A stretch of 64,000 nucleotides of DNA from Methyloversatilis sp. (GTDB taxonomy: Bacteria > Pseudomonadota > Gammaproteobacteria > Burkholderiales > Rhodocyclaceae): assembly GCF_030696805.1 (NCBI RefSeq), contig NZ_JAUYRO010000053.1, positions 1 to 64,000 on the forward strand, in the 5' to 3' direction. Under the pieces are notes generated by a model, which did not search any database, was not told the origin of the DNA, and saw only the letters and a program-made list of their open reading frames with translations. How positions within the stretch are numbered: position 1 is the first letter of the stretch; every line of letters starts with the position of its first letter. Position numbers and translations under genes: made by a program. Below are positions 19,164 through 28,203 of this stretch, piece by piece.

Positions 19164-22100
19164 TTGTCTGATTCTTCCTCCGCTGCCATTGCACACGCGC
19201 CCGCAGACGCCCGGTCCGCGCGGCCGTTATGGCGGCGACTGCCCGGCCGCGCCTTCGACGTGCTGCTGGTCGCCTGGATTGTCGTGGCGCTGGTCGTGCT
19301 GGGCGCGCGTCACCTGCTGCTGCCGCAGGTGGATGCCTACCGAACTCAGATCGAAGGCGCGGTGGGCGAGGCGCTCGCGCGCGAAGTGCGCATCGACAGC
19401 ATCCGCGCCGACTGGAGCGGTCTGCACCCGCATCTGGCGCTGCGTGGTGTCACCCTGCTCGACGAAGCCGGTCAGCCGGCGCTGCGGCTGGAACAGGTCG
19501 ATGCCGCACTCGGGTTTTCGTCGCTGGTGCGCGGGCGCATGCATCTGCACCGGCTCGATATCAACAGCCCCGCGCTGCAGATCCGCCGCGATACGGCCGG
19601 CGTACTCCACATCGCAGGGCTCGCGCTGCGGCAGGACGGCACGCGCGGCGGCTTTCTGCCATGGCTGCTCGCGCAGGGGCAGATCAACATCCGCGATGCG
19701 CAGCTCGAGTGGCATGACGAAACTCGCGCCGGTGCGCCGCCGCTGACGCTGACCCAGGTCAATCTGCGACTGGACAACTCGGGCGACCGGCACCGCTTCG
19801 GCCTGCTCGCCACGCCGCCGGCGGAACTGGCCCGGCAGCTGGAACTGCGTGGCGACGTGGTACTGCCCGACATCGACCAGCCGGCCCGCGCGTCGGGCGA
19901 ACTTTACGTATCGCTGGACAACGCCGACCTTGCCGTCTGGCAGAGCTGGGTCGATTACCCGGTCGATCTGCCCCAGGGGCGCGGTGCGGTGCGCGCCTGG
20001 GCGAATTTCGACGGCGCCACGCTCAATGCGGTCACCGGCGAACTGGCGCTGTCGGACGTGAAACTGCGCCTGCTGCCCGATCTGCCGCAGCTTGATCTGG
20101 TCACCCTGTCCGGGCGCGTCAGTGCCGAGCATCTGAGCCGCTCGCGGGTGACCGCCAATGCGCGCCAGTTGCAGTTGCTGACCCGCGACGGCGTGCGCGT
20201 GCGGCCGACCAGCATCGACCTGAAATGGCAGGCCGCCGCCGACGGACGAGCCGGGCAGGGTGAAGTGTCGGCCAGCGTGCTCGACCTTGCCGCACTGACC
20301 CGGCTGTCCGACTTCATGCCGCTGCCCGATCCGTTGCGCGAGCGGCTGCGCGATCACGCGCCGCACGGCCGGCTGACCGACCTCGACGCCGGCTGGACAG
20401 GCGAGCTGTCGGCGCCGCTCGGTTTCCGCGTCAGCGCCGGGCTCGACCGCATCGGCTTCAATGCGCGCGGCGACGTGCCCGGTGTGGCCGGTCTGAGCGG
20501 CAAGCTCGAAGGTAGCGATGAGCGCGGCAGCGTGGTGGTCGATGCGCCGGGACTGAGCTTCGATCTGCCGACGGTGTTCGCCGAGCCGCAGATCACGTTC
20601 GCCCGCTTCAAACTGCGTGCCGGCTGGTCGCGCAGCGACGGCGAAACCACCGTCGCGCTGGAATCCGTGGCGTTCGGCAATGCCGACGTCGAAGGCGAAT
20701 TCAGCGGCCGCTACCGCACGCTGCCGGAAAGCGCCGGGGAACTCGATCTGGATGGCCGCCTGCAGCGCAGCGACGCGCGCGCCATCTGGCGCTACCTGCC
20801 GCTGACCATTGGCGCCGATACGCGCGACTGGCTGCGTGATGCGCTGGTGGCGGGCGGCTCCACCGATGCAACGCTGAAGCTGCGCGGCAAGCTCGACGAC
20901 TTTCCGTTCGATCGCGGGCAAGCCGGGGTCTTTCTGGTCAAGGTGAAGGCCGAAGATGTGACGGTCGCCTTCGGTGGCACCTGGCCAGCCATCACCGGAC
21001 TCGACGCCGATGTGCTGTTTGAAGGCAAGCGCATGCTCATCACTTCGCGCGACGGCCGCATCCTGAACACGAAGCTGGGCACCACGACTGCCGAAATACC
21101 GGACCTCGAAGCGGCCGAGGAACTGTTGCTGGTGCGCGGATCGGCCAGCGGGGTCACGTCCGAGTTCCTGCGCTATATCGACATCAGCCCGGTGGCGGGT
21201 CGCATGGACGGATTCACCCGCGGCATGCGCGCCGACGGTAATGGCCGTCTCAATGTGTCGCTGGCCATACCTCTGCGCCACTCGCAGGACGCGAAAATCG
21301 AAGGCGATTTCACCTTCGCCGGCAATCGTCTGATCATCGACGACGCGCTGCCGCCGCTGACCGATGCGGCAGGCAAGATTTCGTTCACGGACAGTTCGCT
21401 GACCGTTCGCGGGGCGCAGGCGACGGCACTGGGCTTCCCGATGACGCTCGATGTGGCTTCAGCGGGCGGCGGCGTGGTGAATGTGACGGCCAGCGGACGC
21501 GCATCGATGGAGGCGCTGCGTGCCCAACTGGGGCAGCCGTGGCTCGCGGCACTCGCCGGCACGGCAGCCTGGCAGGCCCGCCTGGGCGTGCGCCGCAACG
21601 GCATGGACATGACGCTGGAAGCCGATCTGGCCCAGCTTGCCTCGACGCTCCCGGCCCCGCTCGGCAAGGCGGCCGGCGAGCCCATGACGCTCCGGATCGA
21701 ACGCACCGGCACGCTCGACGCGCGTGAATCGGCCCGGCGCGGCCTGCCGGCCATCGGTCCCGACCGCGAACTGTTGCGCGTCACGCTCGGCGATCTGGCC
21801 AGCGCCGACATCGTGCGCCGCACGGCGCCGACCGGCTGGGTCATCGAGCGAGGCGCGATCGGGCTGCCGCAACAGCCGGCGATGCCCGAGCGCGGACTTG
21901 CGCTGTCCGTGCGTGCCGATACGCTCGACCTCGACGCCTTGCGCCGTGCTTTTACACCGCGACCCACTCCCGAGGGGGCGGCGGGTGCGGCGGGTGCGGC
22001 GGGCAGCAGGGACGACGACCTGCCGCTTGCCCGCGTGCTGCTTGATGCGAAGCATGTGCGCCTGATGGACCACTGGCTCGATGCGGTCAAGGCCGATGCA

Positions 22101-23129
22101 CAACGTCAGGGCGAGGCCTGGGACATCGATCTTGCGAGCACGCAGGCGCGTGGCCGCATCAACTGGTCCGGGCAGGGCAAGGGCCGCCTGCAGGCGCGTT
22201 TCGACCAGCTGTTGATCAATACAGCGAGCGAGCCGGGCGTGCAGGCGTCGCCCGACGCCGAGGCGGAAGCGGGCGACGTGCTGGAGGATCTGCCTGCGCT
22301 GGACATCGAAGCAGCGCGCTTCGTGCTCGACGGCAAGACGCTTGGCAAACTGGCACTGCAGGCCAGCAACGAGCGGCGCGCCTGGCTGATCGACCGGCTG
22401 GCCCTGGAATTGCCGGAAGGCCGTTTCGATGCCAGCGGTGCCTGGGGCAAGCCGCTCGGTGCGCCGGGTGGCGTGCGCGAGACGCGGCTCGATTTTTCGA
22501 TCAGGGCGGACGAGGCGGGCAAGCTGCTCGATCGGCTCGGTCACGCCGACGCATTGCGCCGGGGTACTGCCGACATGAAAGGCAGCCTGCGCTGGAACGG
22601 CAACCCGTTGTCGATCGACTATCCGTCACTGTCCGGTGCGTTCAAGCTGTCGGTCAGCAAGGGGCAGTTCAGCAAGATCAACCCCGGTGCCGGGCGTCTG
22701 CTCGGCATCCTCAGCCTGCAGGCGCTGCCGCGCCGCATCACACTGGATTTCCGGGACGTGTTCAGCGAAGGGTTCGCGTTCGACCTGATTGAAGGCAATG
22801 TCGCGGTCGAGCGCGGCATCATGAAAACCGACGACTTCGAACTGGCCGGCCCGGCCGCACGCGTGCGGATTAGCGGCAGTGCGGACATCGCGGCCGAAAC
22901 GCAGAATCTGATCGTGCGCGTGCAGCCGGCGCTCAGCGACAGCGTGTCGGTCGGCGTGTTGATCGCCAATCCTGCGGTCGGGTTGGCCACCTACCTTGCG
23001 CAGAAGGTACTGCGCGATCCGCTCGGCCAGATTTTCGCCTTCCAGTACGGCGTTACCGGGTCCTGGGACGATCCGGTCGTGGCTAAACTTGCGGTGCCAC
23101 CACCGTCCGGCAAGCAGGCGGAAAATTGA
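19164..23129 (+). CDS. YhdP/AsmA-like large envelope protein (TIGR02099 type)
   Basis: 1321 aa with an N-terminal TM, AsmA/DUF3971-like repeats and C-terminal LSLQALPRRITLDFRDVFSEGFAFDLIEGNVAVERGI. TTG start inferred. Confidence 0.88.
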   Translation: MSDSSSAAIAHAPADARSARPLWRRLPGRAFDVLLVAWIVVALVVLGARHLLLPQVDAYRTQIEGAVGEALAREVRIDSIRADWSGLHPHLALRGVTLLDEAGQPALRLEQVDAALGFSSLVRGRMHLHRLDINSPALQIRRDTAGVLHIAGLALRQDGTRGGFLPWLLAQGQINIRDAQLEWHDETRAGAPPLTLTQVNLRLDNSGDRHRFGLLATPPAELARQLELRGDVVLPDIDQPARASGELYVSLDNADLAVWQSWVDYPVDLPQGRGAVRAWANFDGATLNAVTGELALSDVKLRLLPDLPQLDLVTLSGRVSAEHLSRSRVTANARQLQLLTRDGVRVRPTSIDLKWQAAADGRAGQGEVSASVLDLAALTRLSDFMPLPDPLRERLRDHAPHGRLTDLDAGWTGELSAPLGFRVSAGLDRIGFNARGDVPGVAGLSGKLEGSDERGSVVVDAPGLSFDLPTVFAEPQITFARFKLRAGWSRSDGETTVALESVAFGNADVEGEFSGRYRTLPESAGELDLDGRLQRSDARAIWRYLPLTIGADTRDWLRDALVAGGSTDATLKLRGKLDDFPFDRGQAGVFLVKVKAEDVTVAFGGTWPAITGLDADVLFEGKRMLITSRDGRILNTKLGTTTAEIPDLEAAEELLLVRGSASGVTSEFLRYIDISPVAGRMDGFTRGMRADGNGRLNVSLAIPLRHSQDAKIEGDFTFAGNRLIIDDALPPLTDAAGKISFTDSSLTVRGAQATALGFPMTLDVASAGGGVVNVTASGRASMEALRAQLGQPWLAALAGTAAWQARLGVRRNGMDMTLEADLAQLASTLPAPLGKAAGEPMTLRIERTGTLDARESARRGLPAIGPDRELLRVTLGDLASADIVRRTAPTGWVIERGAIGLPQQPAMPERGLALSVRADTLDLDALRRAFTPRPTPEGAAGAAGAAGSRDDDLPLARVLLDAKHVRLMDHWLDAVKADAQRQGEAWDIDLASTQARGRINWSGQGKGRLQARFDQLLINTASEPGVQASPDAEAEAGDVLEDLPALDIEAARFVLDGKTLGKLALQASNERRAWLIDRLALELPEGRFDASGAWGKPLGAPGGVRETRLDFSIRADEAGKLLDRLGHADALRRGTADMKGSLRWNGNPLSIDYPSLSGAFKLSVSKGQFSKINPGAGRLLGILSLQALPRRITLDFRDVFSEGFAFDLIEGNVAVERGIMKTDDFELAGPAARVRISGSADIAAETQNLIVRVQPALSDSVSVGVLIANPAVGLATYLAQKVLRDPLGQIFAFQYGVTGSWDDPVVAKLAVPPPSGKQAEN

Positions 23130-23222
23130 TGCCCTGGGTTCGCGGTCAGCTGGTCGGGTGGTCAGGTGCGTCGCTTGCCGCAGCATGCTTTGGCGGCGCA
23201 TCATCAAACTGAAAGGTCCGTC

Positions 23223-24041
23223 ATGAATACTTCTGCAATGACCCGCGTTGCTGCCGTGCAGATGGTGTCCGGCCCGAATGTTGCCGACAACCTCGACGAG
23301 GCCGGGCACTGGATTGCCGAAGCCGCCCGTCAGGGTGCGAAGCTGGTGGCGCTGCCCGAGTATTTCGCGCTCATTTCGGGTGACGAAGCCGACAAGGTGG
23401 CGATTCGCGAAACAGAGGGTGAGGGCCCGATCCAGCGCTTCATGGCAGAAGCCGCGCAGCGGCACGGCGTCTGGCTGGTCGGCGGTTCGGTGCCGCTGGT
23501 CGCCGACCGGCCCGACAAGGTGCGCAACACCTGTCTTGCCTACGGACCGGATGGCCGCCAGGTGGCGCGCTACGACAAGATCCACCTGTTTGCCTTCACG
23601 CGCGGCGCCGAGAATTACGACGAAGCGCGCACGATAGAGGCAGGCAGCACGCCGGTCGCCTTCGAGGCGCCGTTCGGGCGGGTCGGGCTGTCGATCTGCT
23701 ACGACCTGCGTTTTCCAGAGTTTTTCCGCGCGCTGGGCGACATGAAGCTGCTGGTGCTGGGGGCGGCCTTCACGGAAACGACCGGTCGCGCGCACTGGGA
23801 ACTGCTGCTGCGCGCGCGCGCGGTCGAAAATCAGTGCTACGTGCTGGCATCGGCGCAGGGCGGCGTGCACCCGTCGGGGCGGCGCACCTTCGGCGATTCA
23901 ATGCTGATCGACCCGTGGGGCCAGGTGCTCAATCGTCTGGCGCGCGGCCCGGGCGTGGTCGCAGGCGATCTGAACGAGGACTATCTCGTTGAAATAAGGC
24001 AAAATCTTCCGGCTCTGGGACACCGACGCCTTTCATGCTGA
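23223..24041 (+). CDS. Carbon-nitrogen hydrolase, Nit1/deaminated glutathione amidase type
   Basis: LVALPEYFAL (Glu), YDKIHLFAF (Lys), GLSICYDLRFPEFFR (Cys). Confidence 0.93.
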   Translation: MNTSAMTRVAAVQMVSGPNVADNLDEAGHWIAEAARQGAKLVALPEYFALISGDEADKVAIRETEGEGPIQRFMAEAAQRHGVWLVGGSVPLVADRPDKVRNTCLAYGPDGRQVARYDKIHLFAFTRGAENYDEARTIEAGSTPVAFEAPFGRVGLSICYDLRFPEFFRALGDMKLLVLGAAFTETTGRAHWELLLRARAVENQCYVLASAQGGVHPSGRRTFGDSMLIDPWGQVLNRLARGPGVVAGDLNEDYLVEIRQNLPALGHRRLSC

Positions 24042-24062
24042 ACATTCGTTGCTGAGGTCGAC

Positions 24063-24833
24063 ATGGCTGATCAACCCACCCGCCCCCATTCCCAGTTTCC
24101 GCACACGCTGGCTGAAGTCACGGTCATGGACGTCGACCGGCTGCGCTCCATGTGCATCGAGCAGGAAGACATCGCCGGTACGCGCGAAATGGCGCAGCAG
24201 AAAGACAAGTTCCGGGTGCGCCTGCTGAGCAGCGACAACGAGAAGCGCGAAGGCACCAGCCTGCTGATCGAGAAGATGTATTCGTGGCGCGGGTACCACA
24301 CGAAGAAGCAAATCGACGAGGTGCCCAACCGGATCACCCTTGTGGCGGAGTTCGATGGCCATATATATGGAACGATTACGGTCAATCTCGATTCCGATAC
24401 GGGTCTGTCGGCTGATGAAACCTACCCTGACGTGATGGCTGCACTGCGCGGCGACGGCCGTCGCGTGTGCGAATTCGGCAAGTTTGCCGTGGAACAGTCG
24501 GTCAAGTCGAAGCGACTGATGGGCACATTGTTCCACCTGATGTGCATCTACGCGTTCCGGCTGCAGCGCTGCGACGACGTACTGATCGAGGTAAATCCTC
24601 GCCACCGCGTGTTCTACGAAAAGTATCTGTCCTTTGTGCCGGCCGCCGAGGAACGCATGTGCAGCCGTGTCGGCGCACCCGCCGTTCTGCTCAGACTGAC
24701 GCGCGAAATGTATCGCAGCCGGGTCGATGAACTGGGCGGGCGCTGGCGCGATCTGAAGGAAGAGAAGTCGATGTACAAGTATTTTTTCCCGCGACAGGAA
24801 GAAGATGCCATCGCGGACCGGCTCGGACGCTAG
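24063..24833 (+). CDS. N-acyl amino acid synthase FeeM-like / GNAT-fold acyltransferase
   Basis: ITLVAEFDGHIYGTITVNLDSDTGLSADETYPDVMAALRGDGRRVCEFGKFAVEQSVKSKRLMGTLFHLMCIYAFR...DDVLIEVNPRHRVFYEKYLSF, matching my knowledge of FeeM/autoinducer-synthase-like domains. Confidence 0.7.
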   Translation: MADQPTRPHSQFPHTLAEVTVMDVDRLRSMCIEQEDIAGTREMAQQKDKFRVRLLSSDNEKREGTSLLIEKMYSWRGYHTKKQIDEVPNRITLVAEFDGHIYGTITVNLDSDTGLSADETYPDVMAALRGDGRRVCEFGKFAVEQSVKSKRLMGTLFHLMCIYAFRLQRCDDVLIEVNPRHRVFYEKYLSFVPAAEERMCSRVGAPAVLLRLTREMYRSRVDELGGRWRDLKEEKSMYKYFFPRQEEDAIADRLGR

Positions 24834-24876
24834 GTGCGACGAAACCCGCCCAAATTGACAGAGGATGCACTGACCC

Positions 24877-26364
24877 ATGACAGGTTCCACCCGCACGACC
24901 GGCATCCAGGCAGCACTACCTGGCCCCGACATGATGGACATCGCGCGATCGACGCTGCTAGCGCCATTCGATCTTGCGCGCCATGACCTCGACCGGGTGT
25001 TCGGCCTGCTCGCCTCACACCGCATTGACTACGCCGACCTGTATTTCCAGCACCAGTGCAGCGAGGCCTGGAGTCTGGAAGAGGGCATCGTCAAGTCCGG
25101 GAGCTTCAATATCGAACAGGGTGTGGGTGTGCGCGCGATCCAGGGCGAAAAGACCGCATTCGCGTATTCGGACGAAATCAGCGCCCCGGCGCTGGAAGCT
25201 GCGGCCCGCGCGACGCGTGCGATCGCATCGCAGGGCCAGAGCCTGACCGCGCGCACGCTGACCAGCAAGGCAAAGCTGCCGCGGGCGCTGTATTCGGCCG
25301 CCAACCCGCATGCCTCCCTCAGCGACACCGCGAAGGTGCAACTGCTTGAGCGGCTCGAAAGCTATGCCCGCGCGGAAGACAGCCGCGTCACACAGGTGAT
25401 GGCCCACATCGCCGGCACGCACGAAACGGTGCTGGTGATGCGCAACGACGGCCACATGGCTGCCGATGTGCGGCCGCTGGTTCGCGTGTCGGTCACCGTC
25501 ATCATGCAGGATGGTACGCGTCGCGAGCAGGGCTCGAGCGGCGGCGGCGGCCGCTTCGACTACGGCTACTTCACCGATGCAGTGTTGCGCGACTACGCGG
25601 CACGGGCGGTACACCAGGCACGGGTGAATCTCGACGCGCGTCCGGCGCCGGCCGGCACGATGAGCGTGGTGCTCGGCCCGGGCTGGCCGGGCATCCTGCT
25701 GCACGAGGCGATCGGCCATGGTCTGGAGGGCGATTTCAACCGCAAGGGCAGTTCGGCGTTCGCCGGGCGCATCGGCCAGCAGGTGGCGTCGCGCGGTGTG
25801 ACCGTGGTCGACGACGGTACGTTGCCGGATCGCCGCGGTTCCTTGACGATCGACGACGAAGGCAATCCGACCCGCTGCACAACGCTGATCGAGGACGGCA
25901 TTCTGGTCGGCTACATGCAGGACAGCCTGAACGCGCGCCTGATGGGCGTGGCGCCCACCGGCAACGGCCGGCGAGAAAGCTTTGCGCATCTGCCGATGCC
26001 GCGCATGACCAACACTTACATGCTCAATGGTGACCGCGAGCCGGAAGAAATCATCCGCTCGGTAAAAAAAGGCCTCTATGCCGTCAATTTCGGCGGCGGC
26101 CAGGTCGATATCACAAGCGGCAAGTTCGTGTTTTCGGGTGCGGAGGTTTATATGATCGAGAACGGAAAGGTGACCTACCCGATCAAGGGGGCAACGCTGA
26201 TCGGCAACGGCCCGGACGCGCTGACCCGCGTGTCGATGATCGGCAACGACATGGCACTGGACAGCGGCGTCGGTACCTGCGGCAAGGAAGGTCAGAGCGT
26301 TCCGGTCGGCGTCGGCCAGCCAACGTTGCGCATCGACGGATTGACCGTGGGCGGCACGGCCTGA
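24877..26364 (+). CDS. tldD: Metalloprotease TldD
   Basis: [35 protein letters not shown] (HExxxH-type site); C-terminal [44 protein letters not shown]. Confidence 0.97.
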   Translation: MTGSTRTTGIQAALPGPDMMDIARSTLLAPFDLARHDLDRVFGLLASHRIDYADLYFQHQCSEAWSLEEGIVKSGSFNIEQGVGVRAIQGEKTAFAYSDEISAPALEAAARATRAIASQGQSLTARTLTSKAKLPRALYSAANPHASLSDTAKVQLLERLESYARAEDSRVTQVMAHIAGTHETVLVMRNDGHMAADVRPLVRVSVTVIMQDGTRREQGSSGGGGRFDYGYFTDAVLRDYAARAVHQARVNLDARPAPAGTMSVVLGPGWPGILLHEAIGHGLEGDFNRKGSSAFAGRIGQQVASRGVTVVDDGTLPDRRGSLTIDDEGNPTRCTTLIEDGILVGYMQDSLNARLMGVAPTGNGRRESFAHLPMPRMTNTYMLNGDREPEEIIRSVKKGLYAVNFGGGQVDITSGKFVFSGAEVYMIENGKVTYPIKGATLIGNGPDALTRVSMIGNDMALDSGVGTCGKEGQSVPVGVGQPTLRIDGLTVGGTA

Positions 26365-26423
26365 GCGACATACCGATCACTGACTGACTGCCGCCGCGTC
26401 CCCCGGGGTGCGGCGCTTACCCC

Positions 26424-27017
26424 ATGCCCCCCTTTCTCGCCCGCTGGATGCCCACCCGCGAACAACTGCTCGCGATACGCTGGCTGGCACCGTTCGCGCA
26501 CTACCTGTCCGACGACCGGCTGTGGCACGCCGACCGGAAAAGTGTCGCCAAGGCGGTATCGATCGGCTTGTTCTTCGGGTTGCTGATTCCGTTCGCGCAG
26601 TTTTTGTTCGCGATCGCGACGGCATTCGCGATGCGGGCGAATGTGGCGATCAGCGCAGGCTGTACGCTCATCACCAATCCTTTCACTTTCCCGCCGATCT
26701 ACTGGGCAGCCTTTGAACTGGGCAGTTTCGTGCTCGACCGGCCGGGTTCCGACCGCGAGGTTCAGAACATCGAACAGTCGGCCGAAAAGATCGGCGAGCT
26801 GGCCACAGGCTGGCTGGAAGGGTTCTGGATCTGGCTCGGTGCAGCTGGCATGCCGCTGGTGACCGGGCTGTTCATCATGGCGTGTACCGGAGCGATCGTC
26901 GGCTATATGGCGGTCCATCTGCTGTGGCGCGATTCGAAGCACGATTCGAGGCATGAATCGAAGCACGAGTCGAAGCACGAAACGAAGCACGAAACGAAGC
27001 ACGACAGACCGCTCTGA
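26424..27017 (+). CDS. DUF2062 domain membrane protein with repetitive His/Lys-rich tail
   Basis: DRKSVAKAVSIGLFFGLLIPFAQFLFAIATAFAMRANVAISAGCTLITNPFTFPPIYW is typical DUF2062; tail DSKHDSRHESKHESKHETKHETKHDRPL. Confidence 0.88.
   Translation: MPPFLARWMPTREQLLAIRWLAPFAHYLSDDRLWHADRKSVAKAVSIGLFFGLLIPFAQFLFAIATAFAMRANVAISAGCTLITNPFTFPPIYWAAFELGSFVLDRPGSDREVQNIEQSAEKIGELATGWLEGFWIWLGAAGMPLVTGLFIMACTGAIVGYMAVHLLWRDSKHDSRHESKHESKHETKHETKHDRPL
26931..27002 (+). repeat. Six 12-bp in-frame tandem repeats (consensus GAATCGAAGCAC)
   Basis: GATTCGAAGCAC GATTCGAGGCAT GAATCGAAGCAC GAGTCGAAGCAC GAAACGAAGCAC GAAACGAAGCAC. Confidence 0.95.
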
Positions 27018-27117
27018 TTCCTGCGCCGCGCCGTCATCGAACGAAAACGCGCGCCGGGGTAGAATCCGGCTCTTTTTACCGGCTTCCGTGCCTGCGCGGG
27101 TGCCAAAACCGAAGGCC

Positions 27118-28200
27118 ATGAACGCTCACATGCACATGATCACCGACGACGTCCGCATCAAGGACATCCGCGAACTCATCCCGCCGATGAAGCTGCTCGA
27201 CGACCTGCCGGCCAGCGATGTCGCGGCGCAGAGCACCTTCGGCGCGCGTCAGGCCATCCACCGCATCCTGCGCGGTGCCGATGATCGGCTGCTCGTCGTC
27301 ATCGGACCCTGTTCGATCCATGACTACAAGGCGGGCATGGAATACGCGAAGCTGCTGATTGCTCAGCGCGAGCGTCTGTCGGCCGACCTCGAAATCGTCA
27401 TGCGCGTCTATTTCGAAAAGCCTCGCACCACCGTGGGTTGGAAGGGTCTGATCAACGATCCGTATCTCGACAACAGCTTCCAGATCAACGATGGTTTGCG
27501 TCTGGCGCGTCGCATCCTGCTCGAAGTGAATGAGCTTGGGCTGCCGGCCGGCACCGAATTCCTCGACACCATCACGCCGCAATACACGGGTGATCTGGTC
27601 GCCTGGGGCGCAATCGGCGCGCGCACCACAGAAAGTCAGGTGCACCGCGAACTGGCGTCCGGCTTGTCCTGCCCGGTCGGTTTCAAGAACGGCACCGACG
27701 GCAATGTGCGCATTGCATCCGACGCGATCAAGTCGGCACAGGCGCCCCACGTGTTCCTGTCGGTCACCAAGGCTGGCCACTCGGCCATTGTCACGACCGG
27801 GGGCAACGAAGACTGTCACGTCATCCTGCGCGGCGGCAAGGAGCCGAACTACGACGCCGAGGCAGTCGACAAGGTGTGCCGCGAATTGGCCGCCGCCGGT
27901 GTGCCGGCCAAGGTGATGATCGACTTCTCGCACGCCAACAGCCGCAAGCAGTGCGCGCTGCAGATGGACGTTGCGCGCGATGTCGCGGCCCAGCTCGCCT
28001 GCGGCGAAGAGCGCATTTTCGGCGTCATGGTCGAATCGCACCTGAAGGAAGGCCGTCAGGATCTGATCGCCGGCAAGGAACCGGAATACGGCATGAGCAT
28101 CACCGACGCCTGCCTCGGCTGGGAGAAAAGCATAGAGCTACTGGACACGCTGGCAGAAGCGGTGCGTGCGCGCCGTCGTGCCATCGCCGACCGCGACTGA
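27118..28200 (+). CDS. aroG: 3-deoxy-7-phosphoheptulonate synthase (class I)
   Basis: LLVVIGPCSIHD, GARTTESQVHRELASGLSCPVGFKNGTDGN, MIDFSHANSRKQ. Confidence 0.97.
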   Translation: MNAHMHMITDDVRIKDIRELIPPMKLLDDLPASDVAAQSTFGARQAIHRILRGADDRLLVVIGPCSIHDYKAGMEYAKLLIAQRERLSADLEIVMRVYFEKPRTTVGWKGLINDPYLDNSFQINDGLRLARRILLEVNELGLPAGTEFLDTITPQYTGDLVAWGAIGARTTESQVHRELASGLSCPVGFKNGTDGNVRIASDAIKSAQAPHVFLSVTKAGHSAIVTTGGNEDCHVILRGGKEPNYDAEAVDKVCRELAAAGVPAKVMIDFSHANSRKQCALQMDVARDVAAQLACGEERIFGVMVESHLKEGRQDLIAGKEPEYGMSITDACLGWEKSIELLDTLAEAVRARRRAIADRD

Positions 28201-28203
28201 TCG

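Noticed and set aside
19227-21281. 684-aa minus-strand ORF antisense to yhdP
   Set aside because: High-GC shadow ORF with no domain signal.
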